A stretch of 64,000 nt of DNA from Sphingorhabdus_B arenilitoris (lineage in GTDB: Bacteria > Pseudomonadota > Alphaproteobacteria > Sphingomonadales > Sphingomonadaceae), in the NCBI RefSeq assembly GCF_042651485.1, contig NZ_JBHSDH010000013.1, positions 1,674,001 through 1,738,000 on the forward strand, given 5' to 3'. Numbering within the stretch: the stretch's first letter is position 1; each line of letters starts with the position of its first letter. Both the position numbers and the translations under genes were made by a program. Shown one piece after another: positions 52,185 through 60,476 of the stretch. A model generated the notes under the pieces. The model was not told where the DNA came from and made no database searches. It saw nothing but the letters and a program-made list of their open reading frames with translations.

Positions 52185-53701
52185 TGAGCAACGCAGAACA
52201 GGGCATTAAAAATATCGTCATTGTGGGCGGCGGCACGGCAGGGTGGATGACGGCAGCGGCGCTTGGCAACGTGTTTCGCGGCACGGATATGCAGATCGAC
52301 CTGATCGAATCCGAAGAGATTGGAACGGTGGGTGTGGGTGAGGCGACGATCCCTGAAATATTGAAATATAATGCCATGCTGGGGATTAACGAGGCCGATT
52401 TCCTGCGCGCTACAAAAGCCACATTCAAACTGGGCATCGAGTTTATCGGATGGAAAAACGGGCAAGATCGCTATTTTCATCCCTTTGGCGTTTATGGCAT
52501 GGATATGGAAGGGATCAGCTTCCATCATTTTTGGTTAAAAGCGCGGGCCGACGGCCAAGATATACCGCTCGCCGATTTCTGCCTCGCTTGGCAAGCGGGC
52601 GTAAATGGCCGCTTTGCCCATCCCGCTGGGCCGCCCAATGCACCGCTGGCAACGCTGGGCTATGCCTATCATTTTGACGCCGTCCTTTATGCCCGCTTTT
52701 TGCGGCAATATGCCGAAGGACATGGGGTGAAACGGCATGAGGGTAAGGTGGTGGAAGTCAAACAGGGCGGTGATACCGGCAATATCGCCGCCGTCAGGCT
52801 GCAGGATGGGCGCGAATTGTCCGGCGATTTATTCATCGATTGCACTGGATTTTTCGGGCTGCTGATCGAAAAGACATTGGAGGCTGGTTATGATGACTGG
52901 TCCCACTGGCTTCCGTGTAACAGCGCGGTTGCAGTCCCATCGGAGCGCGATCCGGCAAATCGGGCCCTGCGCCCCTATACCACATCGACCACGCGCAAGG
53001 CGGGCTGGCAATGGAACATCCCGCTGCAACATCGAACCGGCAATGGCTATGTCTATTCCAATCAGCATATCAGCGATGATGAAGCGGCAGATACATTGTT
53101 ATCCAATCTGGACGGCAAACCGCTGGCCGACGTCCGTCAGCTGCGTTTCACCACGGGTAAGCGCAAACAGATCTGGAAAAATAACTGTATCGCCATTGGC
53201 CTCTCAGCTGGCTTTTTGGAGCCGTTGGAATCGACCAGCATCCATTTGATCCAAAGCGCGATTACAAAGCTGATTAACTTATTTCCCAACAGCATCAATG
53301 ACAGCGTCAGCCGGTCGATTTTCAATCGTCTGATTGATCAGGAATTTTCCACAATCCGTAACTTCCTGATCCTGCATTATAATGCGACCGAGCGTTCCGG
53401 AATGTCCTTTTGGGATCATGTCCGCACAATGGACGTGCCAGATTTCCTGAAAGATAAACGCGAATTGTTTGAACATAGCGGCCGGGTGAACCGCGAAGAC
53501 AATGAAATTTTTACAGAACCCAGCTGGCTCGCAGTGTTCACGGGCCAAGGGGTGATGCCGCGGCAATATCATCCCATCGCAAATGTGCTGGGGGCGGAAG
53601 AGAATCTGGCCCGGTTACAGGCCATTAAAGGGGCAATCGCCCAAACCGCAAACGCAATGCCAAAGCATGAAGATTATGTCGGGCGCATGATCGGCGCATG
53701 A
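52184..53701 (+). CDS. Flavin-dependent halogenase-family protein, copy 3
   Basis: A 505-residue flavoprotein with all family motifs: 'VIVGGGTAGWMTAAALGNV', 'GTVGVGEATIPEI', Lys82 in 'ATFKLGIEFIGW', 'GWQWNIPLQHR' and 'GFLEPLESTSIHLIQ'. Its start overlaps the stop of the degenerate copy (TAATG), so translation is coupled. Its closest relative in the window appears to be copy 1, which shares long stretches such as 'HPFG.YG.DM.GISFHH'. It is followed by 143 bp containing another operator and then the sugar transporter. Confidence 0.92.
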   Translation: MSNAEQGIKNIVIVGGGTAGWMTAAALGNVFRGTDMQIDLIESEEIGTVGVGEATIPEILKYNAMLGINEADFLRATKATFKLGIEFIGWKNGQDRYFHPFGVYGMDMEGISFHHFWLKARADGQDIPLADFCLAWQAGVNGRFAHPAGPPNAPLATLGYAYHFDAVLYARFLRQYAEGHGVKRHEGKVVEVKQGGDTGNIAAVRLQDGRELSGDLFIDCTGFFGLLIEKTLEAGYDDWSHWLPCNSAVAVPSERDPANRALRPYTTSTTRKAGWQWNIPLQHRTGNGYVYSNQHISDDEAADTLLSNLDGKPLADVRQLRFTTGKRKQIWKNNCIAIGLSAGFLEPLESTSIHLIQSAITKLINLFPNSINDSVSRSIFNRLIDQEFSTIRNFLILHYNATERSGMSFWDHVRTMDVPDFLKDKRELFEHSGRVNREDNEIFTEPSWLAVFTGQGVMPRQYHPIANVLGAEENLARLQAIKGAIAQTANAMPKHEDYVGRMIGA

Positions 53702-53744
53702 TGATGACCGGGAAATTCGCTCGATCATTCAGAAAATGTTGCAA

Positions 53745-53758
53745 TGACAACCTTGTCA
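53745..53758. promoter_or_regulatory. LacI-family operator upstream of the sugar transporter
   Basis: TGACAACCTTGTCA matches the perfect operator except for one central base. It lies 87 bp upstream of the transporter start in a 143-bp gap, suggesting that the transporter has its own regulated promoter besides any read-through from the halogenase operon. Confidence 0.8.
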
Positions 53759-53844
53759 GCTTAAGGCATTGGCGGTTGAGAGGACCCGAATCCTGACAAG
53801 AAACACATATAGGGAACGGATAATTTTGTTCGAGGGAGTTTATT

Positions 53845-55140
53845 ATGGCAGCACCAATAGCAGGCGGGGCAAACCCGCCGGGTAAGTATCAAAGCGCAGG
53901 CGGCAAAACGACATTGGTATTATGCCTTGTCTTCGCCGTATTTTTCCTGCTGGCAGGCGTCACCAATATCAATGACGCGCTGGTCGCGAAGTTCAAAGGA
54001 ATGTTCCAGCTTTCGAATACGGAAGCCAACTTGGTGCAGTTTGCTTTTTTTACTAGCTACGCGCTTTTTTCCATTCCCGCAGGAATCTTGCTGCGCAAAA
54101 TCGGGTTCATTCGCGGGTTTATTGTTGGATTTCTGATTATTGCAGCGGCAGCACTGCTGTTTATTCCGGCGGCATCAAGCGGGGTTTACATCAATTTTCT
54201 GGGTGCGCTGTTCATGATCGGCGGCGGGATAACCTTGCTGCAAGTGGCCATGAACCCATTGGTTACCACGCTTGGCCCGCCTGAAACATCGCATAGCCGC
54301 CTGACCTTTGCCCAGATGTTCAACTCGCTGGGAGCATATTTGATTGTCACCTTTGGCGCGGTATATATTTTGGGAGAGAAATCCACCGTTGATCCGACAC
54401 GTTTATCTCCCACCGAACTGAACGCATTTCGGGTTTCCGAAGCCGAGGTCATCACCCATGTCTATATCGGGGTTGCAGTATTCCTGATCGCGATTGCCGC
54501 TATTTTCTGGATGTTTCGCAAATCACTCGACAATGCGGAGGCCGAAGAAGTTCAAGTTGAGGGCATATGGGCGCTGCTGATGAATGATGCGCGGCTGCGT
54601 TTCGGGGTCTTGTGCATATTCCTGTATGTTGGCGCAGAAGTAACCATCGGCAGCAATATCGTCGCCTATCTTGGTCAAGCCCGGGTGTTGAGCCTGAGCC
54701 ACGCAGATGCGGCATGGTATCTTTCCAGCTATTGGGGCGGCGCGCTGATCGGACGTTTTGTCGGAGCATTCATCTTGCGTATCTTCAACCCAGGATATGT
54801 TTTGATGGGATTTGCCGGATTGGCGATAACGATGATTGCCGTATCCGCATTTTCCGGAGGCAATATTTCGGCGCTGACCCTGACCGCTGTTGGTCTGTTC
54901 AATTCTATCATGTTCCCAACTATCTTCAGCCTCGCAACAGAAGGCATGAAATCAACTAAAGCGGCACAAGCATCCGGGCTGCTGGCAACGGCGATTGTTG
55001 GCGGGGCCATTATGCCGGTTTTATACGGCTTGGTTGCGGATGGAACCAACCTGACCGCCGCATTGATCGTTCCCGTCATCTGCTACGCTATTATTGCAGG
55101 CTATGGCATTTATGCGCGGGGTCGCCGTCCGGTTGCATAA
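53845..55140 (+). CDS. MFS sugar transporter, FucP/GluP (glucose/galactose) type
   Basis: A 431-residue inner-membrane H+ symporter with 12 predicted helices. The FucP/GluP group is recognisable from 'FFLLAGVTNINDALVAKFKGMFQLSN', 'QFAFFTSYALFSIPAGILLRKIG', 'GGGITLLQVAMNPLVTTLGPPETSHSRLTFAQMFNSLGAYL' and 'FLYVGAEVTIGSNIVAYL'. Known relatives carry fucose, glucose or galactose. In this locus it would bring glucose or galactose across the inner membrane to glucokinase. A terminator 25 bp after the stop closes the unit. Confidence 0.92.
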   Translation: MAAPIAGGANPPGKYQSAGGKTTLVLCLVFAVFFLLAGVTNINDALVAKFKGMFQLSNTEANLVQFAFFTSYALFSIPAGILLRKIGFIRGFIVGFLIIAAAALLFIPAASSGVYINFLGALFMIGGGITLLQVAMNPLVTTLGPPETSHSRLTFAQMFNSLGAYLIVTFGAVYILGEKSTVDPTRLSPTELNAFRVSEAEVITHVYIGVAVFLIAIAAIFWMFRKSLDNAEAEEVQVEGIWALLMNDARLRFGVLCIFLYVGAEVTIGSNIVAYLGQARVLSLSHADAAWYLSSYWGGALIGRFVGAFILRIFNPGYVLMGFAGLAITMIAVSAFSGGNISALTLTAVGLFNSIMFPTIFSLATEGMKSTKAAQASGLLATAIVGGAIMPVLYGLVADGTNLTAALIVPVICYAIIAGYGIYARGRRPVA

Positions 55141-55165
55141 CCGGTGCGAACCGATGGTTAAAAAC

Positions 55166-55201
55166 GGGCGGCGCGGCAACAATATGCTGCGCCGCCCTTT
55201 T
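55166..55201 (+). terminator. Rho-independent terminator of the transporter gene
   Basis: GGGCGGCGC pairs with GCGCCGCCC (9 bp), extended inward by GCA/TGC across one mismatch, with a 6-base loop, and is followed by TTTT. It lies 25 bp downstream of the transporter stop. Confidence 0.85.
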
Positions 55202-55269
55202 CGTTCATGACAGGGACAGCCGCTCTTGGTAAGGGAAGCGTCAAGTTAATGACCGGAGAATGTCTGTCC

Positions 55270-55926
55270 ATGAAAATCCATCTGATCGCCGCAAGGTTCC
55301 TGCTGATACTGGCCGCTCTGTTCGGTGCGCAAACAGCCATGGCACAAAATGCGGCGCAGGGCGCAGCGGCGGTTCCTGCTGGACCCGATATGGAAAATAT
55401 CCTCTATCTGGACCTGTCAACCGGCGGGCGCGTCACGATACAGCTATATCCGCAAATTGCCCCTGCGCATGTCGAGCGGATCAAAACACTGACGCGGCAG
55501 GGATTTTACGACGGCATTATTTTTCACCGCGTCATCGAAGGGTTCATGGCGCAAACGGGTGACCCCACGGGCACCGGAGAAGGCGACAGCGACTTGCCGG
55601 ATTTGAAAGCGGAATTTAACCCGATGCCGCATTTGCGCGGAACGGTTTCGATGGCCCGGACCAATGACCCTGATACAGCCAACAGCCAGTTTTTCATCTG
55701 TTTCCAGCCCCGTTATGCTCTCGATAATAAATATACCGTCTTTGGCCGCGTGACCGGCGGGATGCAATATGTCGACGCAATTGCGCGCGGCGAACCCCCT
55801 GCGCAGCCGGACCGCATCGTGCAGGCCTCCATCGCCGCCGATAATAAAGCGGTGCCGAGCTTCCCCGCGAAGCCCGCTCCGGGGCCAGCAGCTGGCGATG
55901 AAGCGGTGATTTCGGTTACCGATTAA
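55270..55926 (+). CDS. Peptidyl-prolyl cis-trans isomerase, cyclophilin type, exported
   Basis: A 218-residue periplasmic cyclophilin that accelerates folding at proline. ATG 55270 begins a signal peptide ('FLLILAALFGAQTAMAQ'); a longer start would bury it. Family motifs: 'FYDGIIFHRVIEGFMAQTGDPTGTG' (catalytic Arg), 'HLRGTVSMART...NSQFFICF' and 'YTVFGRVTGGMQYVDAIARGE'. A proline-rich tail follows the domain. It precedes queA by 52 bp, an arrangement common in alphaproteobacteria. Confidence 0.92.
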   Translation: MKIHLIAARFLLILAALFGAQTAMAQNAAQGAAAVPAGPDMENILYLDLSTGGRVTIQLYPQIAPAHVERIKTLTRQGFYDGIIFHRVIEGFMAQTGDPTGTGEGDSDLPDLKAEFNPMPHLRGTVSMARTNDPDTANSQFFICFQPRYALDNKYTVFGRVTGGMQYVDAIARGEPPAQPDRIVQASIAADNKAVPSFPAKPAPGPAAGDEAVISVTD

Positions 55927-55978
55927 GTCGCTGCATATTTTTACTATGGTATAGCGTCCAAAAACGCTAACGGGCGTC

Positions 55979-57007
55979 ATGCGCGTTGATCTGTTTGACT
56001 TTCACTTACCTCCTGAAAATATTGCCTTGCGCCCGGTTTCCCCGCGCCATGCGGCCAAGATGTTGCTGGTCCCGGCGGCAGGCGATTTCGGCCATCATCA
56101 GGTCATCGACCTGCCCAAACTGTTAAAGGCGGGCGATTGCCTGATCTTTAACGATACCCGCGTCATCCCAGCGCAGCTGACCGGTCGGCGCGGCGACGCG
56201 GTGATCGGAGCGACCCTGCATAAACGCATTGACCTGCGCCGTTGGCAGGCTTTTATCCGCAACGCCAAAAGGTTGAAGGTCGGCGATCAGATTGACTTTG
56301 GGCAAGATGTCCGCGCGGCCGCCGAACAACGCCATGCCGATGGCAGCTTCACATTATATTTTGAAGGCGATGATCCGGTTGAGCTGCTGCTTGCGCGCGC
56401 GGGAACCATGCCGCTGCCCCCCTATATCGCCGGAAAACGCCCGGTCGATGAACGTGATTTAAGCGATTATCAAACAATGTTCGCGCAAAAAGACGGCGCA
56501 GTTGCCGCGCCCACCGCCGCGCTACATTTTACCCCTGATCTGACCGAGGCACTGGATGTTGCGGGGATAAAAACCGCCACACTGACCCTGCATGTTGGCG
56601 CGGGCACCTTCCTGCCGGTGAAGGCGCAGGATACCGACGATCATAGGATGCATAGCGAGTGGGGCAGCATCGATGCCGCCACCGCAGGCCGGCTGAATCA
56701 GGTGCGCGCATCGGGCGGACGGCTTATCGCCGTAGGCACGACATCGCTGCGGCTTATTGAAAGCGCGGCAAAAGATGACGGCACGATAGAGCCATTTGAA
56801 GGCGACACCGATATCTTCATCACCCCCGGCTACCGCTTCAAAGCAGCAGGGGGATTGATGACCAATTTTCATCTGCCGAAAAGCACGTTATTCATGCTGG
56901 TCAGCGCGATGATGGGCCGCGAACGGATGCAAGCGGCCTATGCCGAAGCCATTGCGCAAAATTATCGCTTTTACAGCTATGGCGATTCGAGCCTGCTATT
57001 GCCTTAA
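55979..57007 (+). CDS. queA: S-adenosylmethionine:tRNA ribosyltransferase-isomerase
   Basis: A 342-residue enzyme that adds the epoxyqueuosine ring to preQ1-modified tRNA from AdoMet. Clear blocks are 'VDLFDFHLPPENIALRPVSPR', 'DCLIFNDTRVIPAQLTGRRG', 'MPLPPYIAGKR', 'QTMFAQKDGAVAAPTAALHFT', 'LTLHVGAGTFLPVKAQD', 'VGTTSLRLIESAA' and 'FHLPKSTLFMLVSAMMG'. Cytosolic, complete. The usual partner tgt does not follow; instead the convergent rmlB ends 9 bp later. Confidence 0.96.
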   Translation: MRVDLFDFHLPPENIALRPVSPRHAAKMLLVPAAGDFGHHQVIDLPKLLKAGDCLIFNDTRVIPAQLTGRRGDAVIGATLHKRIDLRRWQAFIRNAKRLKVGDQIDFGQDVRAAAEQRHADGSFTLYFEGDDPVELLLARAGTMPLPPYIAGKRPVDERDLSDYQTMFAQKDGAVAAPTAALHFTPDLTEALDVAGIKTATLTLHVGAGTFLPVKAQDTDDHRMHSEWGSIDAATAGRLNQVRASGGRLIAVGTTSLRLIESAAKDDGTIEPFEGDTDIFITPGYRFKAAGGLMTNFHLPKSTLFMLVSAMMGRERMQAAYAEAIAQNYRFYSYGDSSLLLP

Positions 57008-57016
57008 TGCCGCCGT

Positions 57017-58066
57017 TCAGCGCGCAAGCAGCGCCTGCCACCAGCCTTCATTTTCAAGATACCAGCGCAGCGTTTGGGCGAAGCCTTCTTCAAAAGTCCG
57101 GCTCGCGTGATAGCCTAGCTCCTCTCGCGCCTTGGTTTCATCAATGGCATAGCGGCGGTCGTGCCCTTTGCGGTCGGTGACGAAGCTTTTCAGGCTATCG
57201 CTGCTCTTGCCATTGGCTGCGGGCGCATCGGGGTACCGCGCGGCAAGGCCTGCGTCCTTGGCAAAGGCCGCATCAACCGCCGCGCAAATACCATCAATCA
57301 CCGCCATATTGGGCAGCTCCTGCCCGCCGCCGATATTATAGGTCTCGCCAATCCGGCCCTTTTGCAGCACCGCCTCTATCCCCCGGCAATGATCCTCAAC
57401 ATGCAGCCAGTCCCGCACATTCATGCCGTCCCCGTAAATAGGCAGCGGCTTGCCATTTAAACAGTTGATCAGGAATAACGGGATCAGCTTTTCGGGAAAT
57501 TGATAGGGGCCATAATTGTTGGAACAATTGCTGGTCGTCGTCTCCAACCCATATGTATGGTGATAGGCGCGAACCAGATGATCGCTGGCCGCTTTCGACG
57601 CGGAATAGGGCGAATTAGGCTCATAGGCGGTGGTTTCGCTAAAGGCCGGGTCGTCGGGGCCCAGGCTGCCATAAACCTCATCGGTGGAAACATGGTGGAA
57701 ACGGTGCGGCCGCCCGTCCCCATCGAGCCAATTTTCCTTCGCAGCCTTTAACAGGCTGTGCGTGCCGATGATATTGGTTTGCAAGAAAGCATCGGGCCCA
57801 TCGATTGATCGGTCAACATGGCTTTCCGCAGCAAAATGGACAATGGTGTCGATGGCATGATCCCGGACCAGCGCGCTCATCGCCGAATGGTCGCAAATAT
57901 CCGCAACAATCAGCTCCGCATCCACCCCGTCGAGATTTTCCTTATTCCCGGCATAGGTCAGCGCGTCGACAACGGTGACGGTATCGCCGCTATGCTGCGC
58001 CTTCCAATATCGGACGAAATTTGCGCCAATAAAGCCGGCACCGCCGGTGACGAGCAAATTAGCCAT
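57017..58066 (-). CDS. rmlB: dTDP-glucose 4,6-dehydratase
   Basis: A 349-residue extended SDR enzyme, second step of dTDP-L-rhamnose synthesis. Motifs: 'LLVTGGAGFIGANFV' (NAD loop), 'HFAAESHVDRSIDGPD', 'HVSTDEVYGSL', 'YSASKAASDHLVRAY' (Tyr-x-x-x-Lys) and 'NCSNNYGPYQFPEKLIPLFL'. I start it at ATG 58066 with GGGAG upstream rather than at the longer 58102 form. Last gene of the leftward rmlA-rmlC-rmlD-rmlB operon; its start overlaps the rmlD stop by 8 bp. Confidence 0.96.
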   Translation of the reverse strand: MANLLVTGGAGFIGANFVRYWKAQHSGDTVTVVDALTYAGNKENLDGVDAELIVADICDHSAMSALVRDHAIDTIVHFAAESHVDRSIDGPDAFLQTNIIGTHSLLKAAKENWLDGDGRPHRFHHVSTDEVYGSLGPDDPAFSETTAYEPNSPYSASKAASDHLVRAYHHTYGLETTTSNCSNNYGPYQFPEKLIPLFLINCLNGKPLPIYGDGMNVRDWLHVEDHCRGIEAVLQKGRIGETYNIGGGQELPNMAVIDGICAAVDAAFAKDAGLAARYPDAPAANGKSSDSLKSFVTDRKGHDRRYAIDETKAREELGYHASRTFEEGFAQTLRWYLENEGWWQALLAR

Positions 58067-58925
58067 TATTTGTAATCTCCCATAGGGTTTCGTGCAGCGC
58101 ATCGCGCCAATGCCGCGCAGGCGCGCCTAATGCCGTCCATGTCGCCTCTTTTTCCAGCACCGAATAAGCCGGACGTGCGGCGGGTGTGGGATAGGCGCTG
58201 GTCGGGATGGCGTTAATGACCGGTATCTGCGTCAGCAACCCAGCCGCCTGCCCTTGTTCGGCAATCGCGACGGCAAATTCGTGCCAGCTGCAAATACCTT
58301 CATTGGTGAAATGATATATGCCGCGCGCTTTTTGTGCCGCAAGCGCCAACACCGCCTGGGCCAAATCATGCGCCGCCGTGGGTGATCCCACCTGATCCGC
58401 TACCACGCCCAGCGCATCGCGCTCTTTCATCAAACGCAGCATGGTCAGAACGAAATTTGCGCCCTGCGCCGCATAGACCCACGATGTGCGAATAATCAAC
58501 GCACCGGGCATCGCGGCCTGAACCGCGCGTTCACCTGCCAGCTTGGTTGCGCCATAGATGCTTAAAGGTGATGGCGGCGCATCTGTCGCAATCGGCGTGT
58601 CATGGCCGCTGCCAAACACAAAATCGGTGGAGATATGCACAAATAGTTTGCCCGATGCCGCGCAAGCAGCCGCCATAACACCGGGCGCATCGCTGTTGAT
58701 TGCCTGCGCGAGGGCTGGCTCGCTTTCTGCCTTGTCCACCGCCGTATAGGCTGCGGCGTTGATAACCACATCCGCGCCGCTATTAGCGATGGCCGCTGTG
58801 GTTGCCGCGGCATCGGTGATATCGCATTCGGACCGGCCCAGCGCGTCCACCTGCCACTCATCACCTGCTGCGCGCTGCAATGCGCGGCCCAATTGCCCTG
58901 CCCCGCCAAACACCAGCGCCTTCAT
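58059..58925 (-). CDS. rmlD: dTDP-4-dehydrorhamnose reductase
   Basis: A 288-residue SDR, final step of dTDP-L-rhamnose synthesis. 'ALVFGGAGQLGRAL' is the NADPH loop; 'VVINAAAYTAVDKAESEP', 'FVHISTDFVFGSGHDTP' and 'YGATKLAGERAV' (Tyr-x-x-x-Lys) are family blocks. The ATG at 58925 overlaps the rmlC stop (ATGA), preferred over the longer 59006 form. Translation is coupled on both sides. Confidence 0.95.
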   Translation of the reverse strand: MKALVFGGAGQLGRALQRAAGDEWQVDALGRSECDITDAAATTAAIANSGADVVINAAAYTAVDKAESEPALAQAINSDAPGVMAAACAASGKLFVHISTDFVFGSGHDTPIATDAPPSPLSIYGATKLAGERAVQAAMPGALIIRTSWVYAAQGANFVLTMLRLMKERDALGVVADQVGSPTAAHDLAQAVLALAAQKARGIYHFTNEGICSWHEFAVAIAEQGQAAGLLTQIPVINAIPTSAYPTPAARPAYSVLEKEATWTALGAPARHWRDALHETLWEITNNG

Positions 58926-59467
58926 GCAAATAGCTCCGCCTGCGCCAATGGCACGCCCGCCGCATCTTTTGCCGATAGTGACGGCTGCACCCCGTCCAAT
59001 GGCCAATGGATGGCAAGGTCGGGATCATTCCATAGCAGCGAGCGTTCATGTTCTGGCGCGTAAAATTCGGTGCAGCGATAGAGAAATTCGGTGCTATCCT
59101 CCATCGACAAAAAGCCGTGGCCAAATCCCGGCGGCACCCACAAAATGCGTTTATTCTGCGCCGACAAAGTAAACGCTTCCCATTGCAGAAAAGTCGGCGA
59201 TGACCGCCGCAAATCCACCGCAACATCATAGACGCTGCCTGCGGTGACGCGCACCAATTTCCCTTGCGGTTTTTCAATTTGATAATGCAGACCGCGCAGC
59301 ACGCCTTTGGCCGACTTGCTGTGATTATCCTGCACAAAGGTCAGATCGAGGCCGAGCGCAGCAAATGTCTGTTCATTCCAGCTTTCGTAGAAAAAACCAC
59401 GGTCATCGCCAAACAGTTTGGGTTCGATGATTTTAACATCGGCGATGCTGGTATCGATCAATTGCAT
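58922..59467 (-). CDS. rmlC: dTDP-4-dehydrorhamnose 3,5-epimerase
   Basis: A 181-residue cupin-fold epimerase, third step of dTDP-L-rhamnose synthesis. Motifs: 'FGDDRGFFYESWNEQTF', 'QDNHSKSAKGVLRGLHYQ' (catalytic His), 'GSVYDVAVDLRRSSPTF' and 'WVPPGFGHGFLSMEDSTEFLYRCTEFY'. Overlaps rmlA upstream by one base and rmlD downstream by 4 bp. Confidence 0.96.
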   Translation of the reverse strand: MQLIDTSIADVKIIEPKLFGDDRGFFYESWNEQTFAALGLDLTFVQDNHSKSAKGVLRGLHYQIEKPQGKLVRVTAGSVYDVAVDLRRSSPTFLQWEAFTLSAQNKRILWVPPGFGHGFLSMEDSTEFLYRCTEFYAPEHERSLLWNDPDLAIHWPLDGVQPSLSAKDAAGVPLAQAELFA

Positions 59468-60345
59468 CAGCCATGTTTCCTGTGCAGCAAGCCGTTGAGA
59501 TACGCGCCATAGCCGCTTTTAATCAGCGGCTGCGCAATGCGGGACAGCTGCTCATCATCGATAAAGCCCATTTCCCAGGCCACTTCTTCGGGGCAGCATA
59601 TTTTCATGCCCTGACGGTCCTCAATAACTTGCGTGAACTGCGATGCCTCCAGCAAGCTGTCATGCGTGCCGGTATCGAGCCAGGCAAAGCCCCGGCCCAT
59701 CATTTCGACATGGAGCGATCCTTGCTCCAAATAGAGCCGGTTCAAATCGGTAATTTCCAATTCCCCGCGGGCCGATGGCTTAATCGATTTGGATAATTCC
59801 ACAACCTGCTCATCGTAAAAATATAGCCCGGTTACGGCATAGTTGGATTTGGGCTTATCCGGTTTTTCTTCGATGGATACCGCGCGGCCATCGGCATCAA
59901 AATCGACCACGCCATAACGCTGCGGATCTTTCACATGATAACCGAAAACGGTCGCGCCATGACTGCGTCCATCGGCCGCACGCAGCAATTCGGGCAAACC
60001 ATGACCATAGAATATATTATCGCCCAATATCAAAGCGCTGGGGTTATCGCCGATAAAATCATCGCCGATATGAAATGCCTGCGCCAGCCCCGCTGGTTCA
60101 GCTTGCACCGCATAGCTGATATGTATGCCCCAATCGGTGCCGTCGCCAAGAAGATAGTGAAATGCAGCCGCGTCATGCGGCGTGGTGATAATCAAGATAT
60201 CCCGCATCCCTGCCATCATCAGCACCGATAGCGGATAATAGATCATCGGCTTGTCGTAAATCGGCATCAGCTGCTTGCTAACCGCTTTGGTCGCCGGATA
60301 AAGCCGCGTGCCCGACCCGCCAGCGAGGATAATGCCTTTGCGCAA
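59467..60345 (-). CDS. rmlA: Glucose-1-phosphate thymidylyltransferase
   Basis: A 292-residue nucleotidyltransferase, first step of dTDP-L-rhamnose synthesis. 'GIILAGGSGTRLYPATKAVSKQL' is the signature loop; 'YDKPMIYYPLSVLMMAG', 'LILGDNIFYGHGL' and 'RGFAWLDTGTHDSLLEAS' complete the family pattern. First gene of the leftward rml operon, divergent by 131 bp from the SDR-glycosyltransferase fusion, so rhamnose supply and glycan initiation probably start from one control region. Confidence 0.96.
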   Translation of the reverse strand: MRKGIILAGGSGTRLYPATKAVSKQLMPIYDKPMIYYPLSVLMMAGMRDILIITTPHDAAAFHYLLGDGTDWGIHISYAVQAEPAGLAQAFHIGDDFIGDNPSALILGDNIFYGHGLPELLRAADGRSHGATVFGYHVKDPQRYGVVDFDADGRAVSIEEKPDKPKSNYAVTGLYFYDEQVVELSKSIKPSARGELEITDLNRLYLEQGSLHVEMMGRGFAWLDTGTHDSLLEASQFTQVIEDRQGMKICCPEEVAWEMGFIDDEQLSRIAQPLIKSGYGAYLNGLLHRKHG

Positions 60346-60476
60346 TGGATAGTCCTTTACATGAAAACCGATGCAGCGCCATTGCCAAGTTAACGGCCAA
60401 TGTGCAACCCTTCACCGAGGCAAATTGACGCGCCGCCCGATTATGCTACCGCGCTTTATATGACAGGGTTATCGCT

